Of a DNA stretch of 37,316 nucleotides, positions 21,643-29,250 are shown one piece after another. The stretch is from contig JAGVWL010000002.1 of assembly GCA_018304285.1 (NCBI GenBank), positions 1 through 37,316 of the forward strand, given 5' to 3'. The first letter of the stretch is position 1. Every line of letters starts with the position of its first letter. The position numbers and the translations under genes were made by a program. Source of the DNA: Microcaldota archaeon. Lineage in GTDB: Archaea > Micrarchaeota > Micrarchaeia > Norongarragalinales > Norongarragalinaceae. The notes beneath the pieces were generated by a model. That model made no database searches, had not been told where the DNA came from, and was given only the letters and a program-made list of their open reading frames with translations.

Positions 21643-21740
21643 TTTATAGCGAAAAGCGGAAATAATCGAGAACTTTTGCAGCTTTTCGCTAGTCGCAGAA
21701 GGCAGGGAAAAAGTTCCAGTATTTTTGCCTTCTGCCATTA
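21643..21740 (+). repeat. Dispersed two-hairpin element, copy 2
   Basis: This is the best-preserved copy. Stem 1 is TAGCGAAAAGC / GCTTTTCGCTA and stem 2 is GCAGAAGGCA / TGCCTTCTGC, both perfect. Loop 1 GAACTTTT is complementary to loop 2 AAAAGTTC. Orientation is the same as in the other copies. Its final TTA is the stop codon (minus strand) of the S2P-type protease gene. With copy 1 it brackets the surface/pilin block as direct repeats about 3.3 kb apart. Confidence 0.92.
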
Positions 21741-22334
21741 GAATTCTACTGGAAACGGGTTGGTGAGCAATATTGCGACGAGGGCGATGAGCGTCGCGCC
21801 CCACACCACCTTGTTCCACGCGAACACCTTGCTTCCGTCGAGCGGGAAGATGGGAATGAGGTTGAACGCGCCGAGGAATGCGTTGATTGAAACGCCTATC
21901 GCGGCGAGCGTCTGCATTTCGGGGTAAGAAACGCCGATTGCAAGGAAAATCAGCGCGAGGAAGAGGTTTACGAGGGGGCCTGCCAAGGCGATTTTGCCGT
22001 TCTGCTCTTCGCTGACGCGCTTTCCGAAAATGTAGACTGCGCCGGGCGCTGCGAAAATGAATCCTCCGTCTGTAACGAACGCAAGAAACAGCGCTACGAA
22101 CAATCCCGTGGTCCAAGCGCGGTATTCGGCTTGCGCTCCATAGCGTATTGCGACGAACTTGTGCCCCAATTCGTGCAGCACGAAACCCGCGCCCAGCGTG
22201 AGGAATATGATTGTGAAGCGGGTGGCTGAAAAAGAGCCGACCGGAAAGAGCGTGAATGCCAGCGCTACGGTGATTACTGAAATGGCGATGTGGGCGGCCT
22301 CGATTTTGCCGATGGAAAAGTTCCTCGACGCCAT
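21738..22334 (-). CDS. Site-2 protease-like membrane metalloprotease (M50)
   Basis: The 198-residue multi-pass protein has the zinc motif HELGH (54-58) in a membrane helix and the distant FNLIPIFPLDG (157-167), whose Asp completes zinc binding in the M50 family. It is a minimal S2P-type intramembrane protease without PDZ or CBS domains. It probably cleaves membrane-spanning substrates; which ones is unknown. It is the third gene of an operon with Cdc48 and a small membrane protein (13-base gap to the latter), suggesting a link to membrane protein turnover. Confidence 0.88.
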   Translation of the reverse strand: MASRNFSIGKIEAAHIAISVITVALAFTLFPVGSFSATRFTIIFLTLGAGFVLHELGHKFVAIRYGAQAEYRAWTTGLFVALFLAFVTDGGFIFAAPGAVYIFGKRVSEEQNGKIALAGPLVNLFLALIFLAIGVSYPEMQTLAAIGVSINAFLGAFNLIPIFPLDGSKVFAWNKVVWGATLIALVAILLTNPFPVEF

Positions 22335-22347
22335 TTTTTTTATAGCC

Positions 22348-22797
22348 TCAAAATTCGATTCTTTCGGTTTCGACGAGCTTGATGGTGGAAGGGGTGAATA
22401 CTCCCGCGTAGCCCAAAACTATTCCTTCGCCTTCCAGGCCGTTGGGAAGGCTGACCTTGATTCTGCTTCCGACCTTCCCTTCCTCCAAAGCGATTGCGGG
22501 AACGGTGTCGTTCAAAAGCATGTTTTGGCCGTTCTGGTGGATTTGCCTTTGCACGAACGCGAACACCTTATCGCCTTTCTTCACTCCGCGCAAAGCAGGC
22601 TGCGCGTAGCCCGCGAGCAAGGCGAAGCCCCAGCTCAGGGCGATGAGTTTCCAAGCTTCGTTGAAAATGCTTTGCTGCCCCAATCCGAGGAAAGCGTTTA
22701 TGTACGAAGACAAGCCGTAGGCTACGAGCGACAGCGCTGTCAAAACCATCGCTATTCGCAAGCCCAACCCGAGATTCATTTTTCTTTTTCCCCTCAT
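22348..22797 (-). CDS. Small membrane protein between Cdc48 and the M50 protease
   Basis: The 149-residue protein has two N-terminal hydrophobic helices (about 8-30 and 45-65) and a C-terminal soluble beta-rich domain (about 68-149) with repeated Gly-turn motifs (KKGDKVFAF, GSRIKVSLPNG, EGIVLGYAG). This two-helix plus barrel-like layout is reminiscent of NfeD/OB or small mechanosensitive-channel-like designs, but no motif fixes a family. Its ATG overlaps the Cdc48 stop by 4 bases (ATGA), so it is tightly coupled. It may be a membrane adaptor; this is inference from position. Confidence 0.72.
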   Translation of the reverse strand: MRGKRKMNLGLGLRIAMVLTALSLVAYGLSSYINAFLGLGQQSIFNEAWKLIALSWGFALLAGYAQPALRGVKKGDKVFAFVQRQIHQNGQNMLLNDTVPAIALEEGKVGSRIKVSLPNGLEGEGIVLGYAGVFTPSTIKLVETERIEF

Positions 22798-24926
22798 CCG
22801 TAACTCTTTTGGTGTTCTATGCTCTTTTTGAGCACAAGCGACGGGCGTATGGCTGCCAAAGCTTTCTCGAAATGCTTTCGGTCAACGCTTTTCGCGTTAA
22901 TGTTTTCCCTCAAGGCGTTCATTCCCGCCTCGCGCACCAACGCTTCCAAATCAGCTCCACTGTAGCCGTCAGTCTTTTTGATGTATTCCTCAAGGTTCAC
23001 GTCCTTGCCTAAAGGCATTTTTACGGTATGCACTTTGAGAATGTCGAGCCTTGCCCTTTCGTCCGGCGCTGGAACGACGAGCAGCTTGTCGAACCTTCCG
23101 GGGCGCAAGAGCGCCGGGTCGAGAATGTCCGCGCGGTTGGTCGCGGCTATTACTACGATGTCTTTCATGTTTTGGATGCCGTCCATCTCGGCGAGCAGCG
23201 TGTTGACCATGCGTTCGGTGACGTGCGATTCTCCTTCCCCGCCGCTCCTCGCAGCCGCTATCGCATCAATCTCGTCGAAGAAAATGATTGTGGGCGCTGC
23301 AGACCGCGCTTTCCTGAATATCTCGCGCAATCCCTTTTCGCTTTCTCCCACCCACTTGCTTATGAGTTCGGAACCGCGGACTGCAATGAAATTGGCTTCG
23401 CTTTCCGTTGCGACGGCTTTCGCAAGCAAAGTTTTTCCCGTTCCGGGCGGCCCGAACAGCAGAATGCCGCGCACGGGGCGTATGCCCATTCGCGTGAACG
23501 CCTCGGGGCGCTTGAGCGGCAATTCGACGGCCTCCTTCAGCTCTTCCTTGACTTCCTTCAAGCCGCCTATCTGGTCCCACTTGACGTTGGGAACCTCAAT
23601 GTACACTTCGCGCAATGCGCTCGGGCGGACTTCGCGCAGGGCATTGTTGAAATCGGCTTTTTCGACCCTGATTTCCTCCAGAATCTTTTGGGGGATTTCC
23701 TCGTCTTCCAAATTGATTTTAGGCAGCATGCGGCGCAGTGCTTTCATCGCCGCTTCCTTCACGAGGCTCTGCAGGTCGGCGCCAACGAAACCGTGCGTCT
23801 GCGAAGCCAGTTCGTCGAGAGAAACGTCTTCCTTCAAGGGCATTCCGCGGGTGTGGATTTGCAGGATTTCTTTTCTTCCCTTTTTGTCGGGCGCGCCGAT
23901 TTCTATCTCGCGGTCGAAGCGGCCGGGCCTGCGCAATGCAGGGTCGAGCGAGTTCGGGCGGTTGGTGGCGCCGATGATTACAACTTGCCCTCTTGATTTC
24001 AGCCCGTCCATAAGGCTCAAGAGCTGTGCGACGATGCGCTTTTCTACCTCGCCAACCACTTCCTCGCGCTTGGGGGCTATGGAGTCGATTTCGTCGATGA
24101 AAATGATTGAAGGAGCGTTGTTCTCGGCGTCTTGAAAAATATTGCGCAGCCTTTCTTCAGCTTCGCCCACGTATTTCGAAACGATTTCGGGGCCGTTGAT
24201 CGTGATGAAATGGGCTTCGCTTTCGTTTGCGACGGCTTTCGCCAGCAATGTTTTTCCTGCTCCCGGCGCGCCGTAAATCAACACGCCTTTTGGCGCTTCT
24301 ATTCCCAGCCTTTCGAAAAGCTCGGGATGCCTCAGCGGGAGTTCGATCATCTCGCGGACTTTCTGCACTTCGTCTTTCAAGCCGCCGATGTCTTCGTAGC
24401 TGATCGTGGAAATGCGGCCCAATTCCTTCATGGGCTCTTCGCGCAATATCACTTCAGTTTCTTCAGTCACCTGCACGAGTCCCATTGGCAGGGTTTGGGC
24501 GACTGCGAAAGGAAAAGAAGAGCCCATGACGCTAATCAAAAGCGTGTCTCCCTTCGCCAAAGGCTTTCCGACGAGATTGCGCTTGACGTATTCGTTGAAG
24601 CCCGGCGCGTAGCGCGAATGCTGGTTGGGCGCGAGAACGATTTTCTTGGCGGCTTTTATCTCGGCCTTGGAGATTTTAACGCGGTCGCCGAGGCCTACGC
24701 TGGCATTCTGCCGCAAAATCCCGTCCATGCGCACGATGTTGAGGTTTTCGTCTTGCGGGTGCGCGGGCAATACCGTGGCGGCAGTGGTTTTCCTTCCTTT
24801 GATGAGCACGACGTCGCCCGTGGTGAGCGACAGAACGCGGCGCGCGTTCGAATCTATGCGCACTATGCGCTTTCCGTAGTCGATTTGCATCGCTTCAGCG
24901 ACTTTAAGCTCGATTTCCTTCGACAT
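22794..24926 (-). CDS. Cdc48/VCP-type AAA+ ATPase
   Basis: The 710-residue protein has an N-domain (about 1-165: double-psi barrel plus cap) and two AAA+ rings, D1 with Walker A GAPGAGKT (219-226) and Walker B IIFIDEID, and D2 with Walker A GPPGTGKT (492-499) and Walker B IIFFDEID. Both carry arginine-finger regions (RRPGRFDRE; RPGRFDKL). Archaeal Cdc48 unfolds proteins for the proteasome. The C-terminus ends EHQKSYG and has no obvious HbYX motif. It leads an operon with a membrane protein and an S2P-type protease, and lies divergent to an SPFH gene. Confidence 0.95.
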   Translation of the reverse strand: MSKEIELKVAEAMQIDYGKRIVRIDSNARRVLSLTTGDVVLIKGRKTTAATVLPAHPQDENLNIVRMDGILRQNASVGLGDRVKISKAEIKAAKKIVLAPNQHSRYAPGFNEYVKRNLVGKPLAKGDTLLISVMGSSFPFAVAQTLPMGLVQVTEETEVILREEPMKELGRISTISYEDIGGLKDEVQKVREMIELPLRHPELFERLGIEAPKGVLIYGAPGAGKTLLAKAVANESEAHFITINGPEIVSKYVGEAEERLRNIFQDAENNAPSIIFIDEIDSIAPKREEVVGEVEKRIVAQLLSLMDGLKSRGQVVIIGATNRPNSLDPALRRPGRFDREIEIGAPDKKGRKEILQIHTRGMPLKEDVSLDELASQTHGFVGADLQSLVKEAAMKALRRMLPKINLEDEEIPQKILEEIRVEKADFNNALREVRPSALREVYIEVPNVKWDQIGGLKEVKEELKEAVELPLKRPEAFTRMGIRPVRGILLFGPPGTGKTLLAKAVATESEANFIAVRGSELISKWVGESEKGLREIFRKARSAAPTIIFFDEIDAIAAARSGGEGESHVTERMVNTLLAEMDGIQNMKDIVVIAATNRADILDPALLRPGRFDKLLVVPAPDERARLDILKVHTVKMPLGKDVNLEEYIKKTDGYSGADLEALVREAGMNALRENINAKSVDRKHFEKALAAIRPSLVLKKSIEHQKSYG

Positions 24927-24949
24927 TTTGGCTCTACCTCTTCACATGC

Positions 24950-24958
24950 ATTATTACC
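24950..24958 (-). promoter_or_regulatory. TATA box of the Cdc48 operon
   Basis: GTAATAATG on the minus strand lies 24-32 bases before the Cdc48 ATG. The sequence between them holds GAGGTAG about 8 bases before the ATG, which may act as a ribosome binding site if the transcript starts slightly upstream. Confidence 0.45.
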
Positions 24959-25126
24959 TTCTTACGATTAGAGTGCTTAAAACCTGCAACCATTGCGCCG
25001 GCAGTTGTTTGCCTCAACTTTCTTTTTTGGGCTCCTGGTTTAAATTTCTTGCCTTTTGTTCACGCTGAAAGCGCCACCAAAAGCCTTTTTTTAAGGCTTC
25101 GGCAGAGTTTTGTTGGTGTGGGTTGG

Positions 25127-26101
25127 ATGGCTAACGAAGAAGTCATTGTTTTCATAGGGATTCTTGCTGTCGTGGCGCTTATTGTGGGAGCGGTTTTTAC
25201 CTCGCAGTTGCCTTTGCAGCTCGTTCTCGCCGCGTTTCTCGCAATAATCGGCATACTCCTGTTCCACCCCAACATCGTGGAATTGAGGGAGTACGAGCGC
25301 GGGGTTTTTTTCAGGCTCGGCAAATACGACCGCGTTTCGGGCCCGGGTTGGGTCGTCTACTTTTCGACTATAGACACTTTCATTAAGGTCGACTTGCGAA
25401 CGCAGGTTTTGGACATCGACCCACAGGAAGTCATCACGCAGGACAACGTGAAAATCACCATAGATTCAGTCATCTACTTCCGCATTGCAGACCCGAAGAA
25501 AAGCATAGTGGAAATCCGCGATTTCAAGGGCGCCGTTTCCCACTTGATTCGAGCGCAGTTGAGGACCGTTATCGGAAGAATGCTTTTGGAGGAAGTGCTG
25601 GCAAAGACCGAGGAAGTGAATGCCGCGCTTTTCAACACAGTCAAAGATGTGGAAAACAAGTGGGGAATCATGACTTCGCGCGTCGAAATTTCGAGTATCG
25701 AGCTTCCCGCGGGGCTGCTTTCGGCAATGCAAAAGCGCAGGGAAGCGGGCGAGTACAAGGAAAAAATGGAGACGGAAGCGCGCGCGAAACAGGTTTCCCT
25801 GGAGATTCTCGACAAGGCCTTGCGTTCGATGAGCGACAGGACCATAGCATACTTGTATTTGGACGTGCTCAAGCGCGTGGCCGACGGCAAGAGCAACAAG
25901 ATCATCTTTCCGCTCGAGCTGACGCGCTTGGCTACCTACATTTCGGAGAAATCCGGCTGGACCGACAAGGTGGAGAAAAAAGACTTCGAGGAAATTGCTA
26001 AAACGCTTTTAGCTTCATACCACTTGCAGCAGAAGGAGTCGATGGACAAGAAAGCGGGCCTTGCCGACCAGAAGACTCTTGACAGCGCTGCCGGAAAGTA
26101 A
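25127..26101 (+). CDS. SPFH-domain (stomatin/prohibitin-like) membrane protein
   Basis: The 324-residue protein has two N-terminal hydrophobic segments (about 6-24 and 29-48) and an SPFH domain (about 50-210; EYERGVFFRLGKYDRVSGPG, VITQDNVKITID, SIVEIRDFKGAVSHLIRAQL). A coiled-coil region and a charged tail follow. Stomatin-like proteins form membrane-bound oligomers that organise membranes and often work with proteases; no NfeD partner gene is adjacent. I place the start at ATG 25127; upstream in-frame codons have no support. TATA-like stretches are at 25039-25047 and about 25088-25095. It is divergent to the Cdc48 operon. Confidence 0.9.
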   Translation: MANEEVIVFIGILAVVALIVGAVFTSQLPLQLVLAAFLAIIGILLFHPNIVELREYERGVFFRLGKYDRVSGPGWVVYFSTIDTFIKVDLRTQVLDIDPQEVITQDNVKITIDSVIYFRIADPKKSIVEIRDFKGAVSHLIRAQLRTVIGRMLLEEVLAKTEEVNAALFNTVKDVENKWGIMTSRVEISSIELPAGLLSAMQKRREAGEYKEKMETEARAKQVSLEILDKALRSMSDRTIAYLYLDVLKRVADGKSNKIIFPLELTRLATYISEKSGWTDKVEKKDFEEIAKTLLASYHLQQKESMDKKAGLADQKTLDSAAGK

Positions 26102-26126
26102 GCGCATGCCCCTTATTGCAAAATGA

Positions 26127-26134
26127 TTTTTTTT
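26127..26134 (+). terminator. T8 terminator of the SPFH gene
   Basis: Eight T residues lie 26 bases after the SPFH stop and just before the end of the convergent SpoIIM-like gene, as expected for an archaeal oligo-T terminator. Confidence 0.55.
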
Positions 26135-26141
26135 CCCGAAC

Positions 26142-26984
26142 TCACCCTAGCGGGTACGTTTCTATCAATGCGCCTACGGCCAGGAAAACGATTGCCCACG
26201 CCAATAGCTTTGTAATGTCGTAAACGATTATCGGGAACGACGGGGTTTTGAAGTCGCCGCGGATTATTGCCGCACTGAGAATGCCGCCCGCAAGCGCCGC
26301 AGCCAAATAAGAGAGAAGTTCGAAAACGCCGTGGGGCAGTATTCCCAAAAGCCCCACTCCCACGCCGGTAACTTGGCTCAAGGCTCCCCCTGCAGTGCTT
26401 CCCGCACTTAAGATGTACATCTTGCTGAATTCTCCCAGGAAAACGCCTATCACTGACGCGTTCCAAATGAGGATGAAGACTGCGCCTGCGCCATACACTA
26501 TGGAAAACACTACCACGAAAAACAAGACTTGCAAGTTGTGCGTGAAAATGGTTTCGAACGCGTCTGCAGTGCTTATTGCCTGCCCGAGTATGATGCCTTG
26601 GATGCTTTTCAGCTCCTGCTTTTGCGTCTGGAACAGCTGCGCGCTGTTGGACGGCGGGAGGAACAGGTACCAGAACGTGAACGCCAGCACCATGCCGAGG
26701 AAGAACGCGGCGAGAGTGCGGAACGCCGTGTAATGGCGTGCAAGCACGCTGCTTCCAAACACCTTGCCCTTCTTTTCCTCTATTTCCACTTCGCACTGGA
26801 AGACTTTGAGGATGAACGGGATTGCGGGAAGGCCTATGAGGAAAAGGAATGCTGTGGGCGCCTGGGAAAGCCCTATCATGTGCACTCCCGCGACGGCTAT
26901 GGAAACGAATATTACCGATTGGACGAAAATTTCCAGGGTGGTGGGTAAAACGCATTTTTGCTCGAACCAAAACTCCAAAACCAT
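26142..26984 (-). CDS. SpoIIM-like (DUF95-type) multi-pass membrane protein
   Basis: The 280-residue protein has about six hydrophobic segments and the family signature GILPHGVFELLSYLAAALAGG (PHGxxE at 217-222). This is the hallmark of stage II sporulation protein M-like proteins, which occur in many archaea that do not sporulate. In bacteria SpoIIM helps peptidoglycan remodelling; the archaeal role is unknown and may concern membrane shape or transport. A short inverted repeat overlaps its TATA-like region upstream. It is divergent to the 27183 gene. Confidence 0.87.
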   Translation of the reverse strand: MVLEFWFEQKCVLPTTLEIFVQSVIFVSIAVAGVHMIGLSQAPTAFLFLIGLPAIPFILKVFQCEVEIEEKKGKVFGSSVLARHYTAFRTLAAFFLGMVLAFTFWYLFLPPSNSAQLFQTQKQELKSIQGIILGQAISTADAFETIFTHNLQVLFFVVVFSIVYGAGAVFILIWNASVIGVFLGEFSKMYILSAGSTAGGALSQVTGVGVGLLGILPHGVFELLSYLAAALAGGILSAAIIRGDFKTPSFPIIVYDITKLLAWAIVFLAVGALIETYPLG

Positions 26985-27024
26985 TTCCGGCCGTTTCCCC
27001 CCGAATGCTTTTCGGCGATTTGCT

Positions 27025-27043
27025 TTCTAAATAGGCTTTAGAA
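27025..27043. promoter_or_regulatory. Inverted repeat in the divergent SpoIIM-like promoter region
   Basis: TTCTAAA and TTTAGAA are perfect 7-bp inverted copies around TAGGC. On the minus strand the element includes the TATA-like CTATTTAG, about 40-50 bases before the ATG at 26984. The rest of this 198-bp gap holds a plus-strand TATA-like TTATTAAAT (about 27051-27059) and an 11-bp direct repeat GCCGGGTTTTT (27092 and 27134). Confidence 0.4.
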
Positions 27044-27182
27044 ACAAAGGTTATTAAATGGAAACAATTCAATTTTCTTTCTCCTCCTTTAGCCGGGTTT
27101 TTATTCGCCGGGAGGATAGTATACTGTGCAAGCGCCGGGTTTTTTTTGAAGCGTTTTGGTGTATTGCTTAGGGTGGTTTTTC

Positions 27183-27500
27183 TTGAGTGAAGATGCGGCT
27201 GCGAGGGAAGCTTACTTGCGCGGCAGGCTGGAAGGGCTGAAGCAGCTCGTCGGCGTTTTGGACGAGGCGCTTGACCAGGGCGGCGGCGAGGCAATAGAAA
27301 AAAAGCTGGTCTCGCACGTTTCGGCCGAGATCGAGGAATTGATTTCAGAGCTCAAGGAAGGAATGCCCGAGCGGAAAATGCGGGAGTTCGAGGAAAAGCA
27401 CGAGGAGCTCAAGCAGGTCGCGGAAGAACAGCCGTTGAGCAAGACGCACGTGAAAAAGGCGGACGAGCTCATGCAAAGCCTTCTCGACATGCAAAAGTAA
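27183..27500 (+). CDS. Small helical protein, unknown function
   Basis: This 105-residue protein is predicted from composition to be almost all helix, with a charged heptad-like middle (EEKHEELKQVAEEQ) and no Cys, membrane segment or known motif. It begins at TTG 27183 behind GGGTGG (a likely ribosome binding site). An ATG-type start is not available in frame nearby, which makes the exact start uncertain. It lies 51 bases before csl4 and may be the first gene of the Csl4-RpoL-signal peptidase operon. Confidence 0.65.
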   Translation: MSEDAAAREAYLRGRLEGLKQLVGVLDEALDQGGGEAIEKKLVSHVSAEIEELISELKEGMPERKMREFEEKHEELKQVAEEQPLSKTHVKKADELMQSLLDMQK

Positions 27501-27551
27501 TTTTGGGTTTTTAGTTTTCAATTTGAGAATTTGAAAAAGTTTTGAAAAAGG

Positions 27552-28112
27552 ATGTTGGGCGATTTACCGTTGGCTGAATTGATTTTTCCGGGCAAGGAGA
27601 TTGCTGTCACTGAAGAAGCGCAGCCTTCGCGCGGAACCGTGGAAGAAAACGGCATGGTGTACGCGGCGGTCGTCGGCGAGCCCAAGCTTTACGGCGGCAT
27701 GGCGTCCATCGCGAACGCGAAAATGCCGCGCTTGCTTGCGAAAGGCGATTTGATTGTCGGGAAAATCGAGGATTTGTTCGACAACGTTGCGCTGGTAAGC
27801 TTCCAGCCTTTGGAGAAGAACATCGCTTCGCCGGCCGACCGGGCGTTCCTGCGCATTACCGAAATCAAGGGCAGGGCAGGCGGCTTCGTGGAGAATTTCA
27901 ACGAGTTCGTGCGCATCGGCGATTTGATCCGCGCGCGTGTGATTGAAGTCACCGACTTGGGCGTTTACCTTACTCTTACCGAGAGCGGCTTGGGCGTGCT
28001 GAAGGCGTTCTGCACGACTTGCAGGCTGGAGTTGAACGAAAATTTGGAGTGCAAGCATTGCATGCACAAGGAAAGGAGGAAGATGGCATATGAGCGAAAA
28101 GAAAGAGAATGA
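27552..28112 (+). CDS. csl4: Exosome RNA-binding subunit Csl4
   Basis: The 186-residue protein has an N-terminal domain (about 1-60; FPGKEIAVTEE), an S1 RNA-binding domain (about 62-148; KGDLIVGKIEDLFDNVALV, RIGDLIRARVIEVTDLGVYLTL) and a C-terminal zinc ribbon with C154, C157, C167 and C170 (CTTC, CKHC). This is the normal Csl4 plan. Csl4 caps the archaeal exosome and guides RNA 3' processing and decay. The following rpoL starts 23 bases before its end, a coupling that ties RNA synthesis to RNA decay genes. Confidence 0.93.
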   Translation: MLGDLPLAELIFPGKEIAVTEEAQPSRGTVEENGMVYAAVVGEPKLYGGMASIANAKMPRLLAKGDLIVGKIEDLFDNVALVSFQPLEKNIASPADRAFLRITEIKGRAGGFVENFNEFVRIGDLIRARVIEVTDLGVYLTLTESGLGVLKAFCTTCRLELNENLECKHCMHKERRKMAYERKERE

Positions 28113-28380
28113 CGTTCCTAAAGAAGGGCTTGAGTTCCTGACCGACGAGAAAGGCGAGATAGCTGTCATGCTGGAAGGCTACGACCTGGGATTCGCCAAC
28201 CTGCTCGTGGAAAAACTTTTGCAGGACAAGGACGTGGGCTTCGCCGCCGTAGAATACGCGCATCCCACGCGCCGCACTCCCGTCCTTCGCGTGAAGGCGA
28301 AAAGCCCCAAGAAGGCCGTTGTAGCCGCGCTCGAGGAATTGGGAAAAGAACTTTCCTCCCTAAAACTCTCAAAACGCTGA
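28090..28380 (+). CDS. rpoL: RNA polymerase subunit L (Rpo11)
   Basis: The 96-residue protein matches archaeal Rpo11/RpoL, the partner of Rpo3 in the polymerase assembly platform. The core is LEGYDLGFANLLVEKLLQD, VGFAAVEYAHPTRRTPVLRVK and a closing helix. The usual Asp-His-Thr of the GEDHTL motif reads GYDLGF here, so the sequence is somewhat diverged. The ATG at 28090 lies within csl4 and follows a good GGAGGAAG site. A signal peptidase gene follows 7 bases after the stop. Confidence 0.85.
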   Translation: MSEKKENDVPKEGLEFLTDEKGEIAVMLEGYDLGFANLLVEKLLQDKDVGFAAVEYAHPTRRTPVLRVKAKSPKKAVVAALEELGKELSSLKLSKR

Positions 28381-28387
28381 TTGCAAA

Positions 28388-29161
28388 ATGAGCGGAAACC
28401 GCAGGCAGCGAAATTTCCTTTCCACGCCAGCCTCGCTGTCGCACATACTGCTGGCTTTGCTTGCGTTGTGCATAGGCGGGTACGTGCTGACGCAAAACGT
28501 GTTGTTCGCTTTTGCGTCGTTCGCGCTGATCATCGCCTTGTTTTTCTCGGACTTTTCGCTAAAGCAAGGGCTGAGGCAGAACTTTCTCGAGCTGGCGTAC
28601 GCAATCGGCTTTGCCGTCGCAGCGTGGTTTCTGCTGGGTTTTGTTTTGCATACGGATTCGCCCATCAACGTTGTTACGTCGTGTTCGATGCTTCCCAACC
28701 TGCAGCGCGGGGATTTGGTTTTCATCCGCGGGGGAGTGGAAAACGCACCTGCCGTGCAGGCTTCGACCGCAGATTTGGCCGGCGTGAAAGTGCGAAAGGC
28801 GGTTTGCTATTTGAATTCCGTTCCCGTGCCTTGCACCGACCAGGTTTTGGTTTCCAACGAGAGCGTCGACTATGATTTGAATAATGACATCATCGTTTTC
28901 GACCCCAAGCCCACGGGACCGGGCTTGCTCATCCACCGGGTTTTCGCGAAAATCGTTACGGAACAAGGGGCTTTTTACTTGACCAAGGGCGACAACAATG
29001 CCGTGCTCGACCAGGAGACCGGGCGTTTCGCCTTTGTCGCGGAGAAAGACGTCAAGGGACGGGTGGCATTGCGCATTCCTTACGTCGGATACTTGAAGTT
29101 ATTCCTGTTCCTGCAATTCGAAGTGCCGCAGGGCTGCGACTCTGTTTTGACGAGGCCGTGA
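28388..29161 (+). CDS. Signal peptidase I (archaeal/ER type)
   Basis: The 257-residue protein has three hydrophobic segments near the N-terminus (about 17-35, 37-54 and 70-88) and then the catalytic region. Ser100 is in TSCSMLPNLQRGDL, His183 in LLIHRVFAK and Asp202 in LTKGDNNAVLD, which fits the Ser-His-Asp plan of archaeal and Sec11 signal peptidases rather than the bacterial Ser-Lys dyad. An insertion (about 115-160, with two Cys) separates the Ser and His motifs. It should cleave signal peptides of secreted proteins at the outer face of the membrane. It lies in the same operon as rpoL. Confidence 0.9.
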   Translation: MSGNRRQRNFLSTPASLSHILLALLALCIGGYVLTQNVLFAFASFALIIALFFSDFSLKQGLRQNFLELAYAIGFAVAAWFLLGFVLHTDSPINVVTSCSMLPNLQRGDLVFIRGGVENAPAVQASTADLAGVKVRKAVCYLNSVPVPCTDQVLVSNESVDYDLNNDIIVFDPKPTGPGLLIHRVFAKIVTEQGAFYLTKGDNNAVLDQETGRFAFVAEKDVKGRVALRIPYVGYLKLFLFLQFEVPQGCDSVLTRP

Positions 29162-29190
29162 GCGCTTCGCGGGAAAAGTGGAAGAAAAAG

Positions 29191-29199
29191 TATTTTTAA
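29191..29199 (+). promoter_or_regulatory. TATA box for PCNA
   Basis: TATTTTTAA is the best TATA match in the 89-bp gap before PCNA. A start site about 25 bases on would leave a leader of about 35 bases including GGAGGG, a likely ribosome binding site. Confidence 0.5.
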
Positions 29200-29250
29200 G
29201 TCTTTCCTACGCTAGTTATACGCTTTGTTTTTTCTTTTCCGCAGGGAGGG

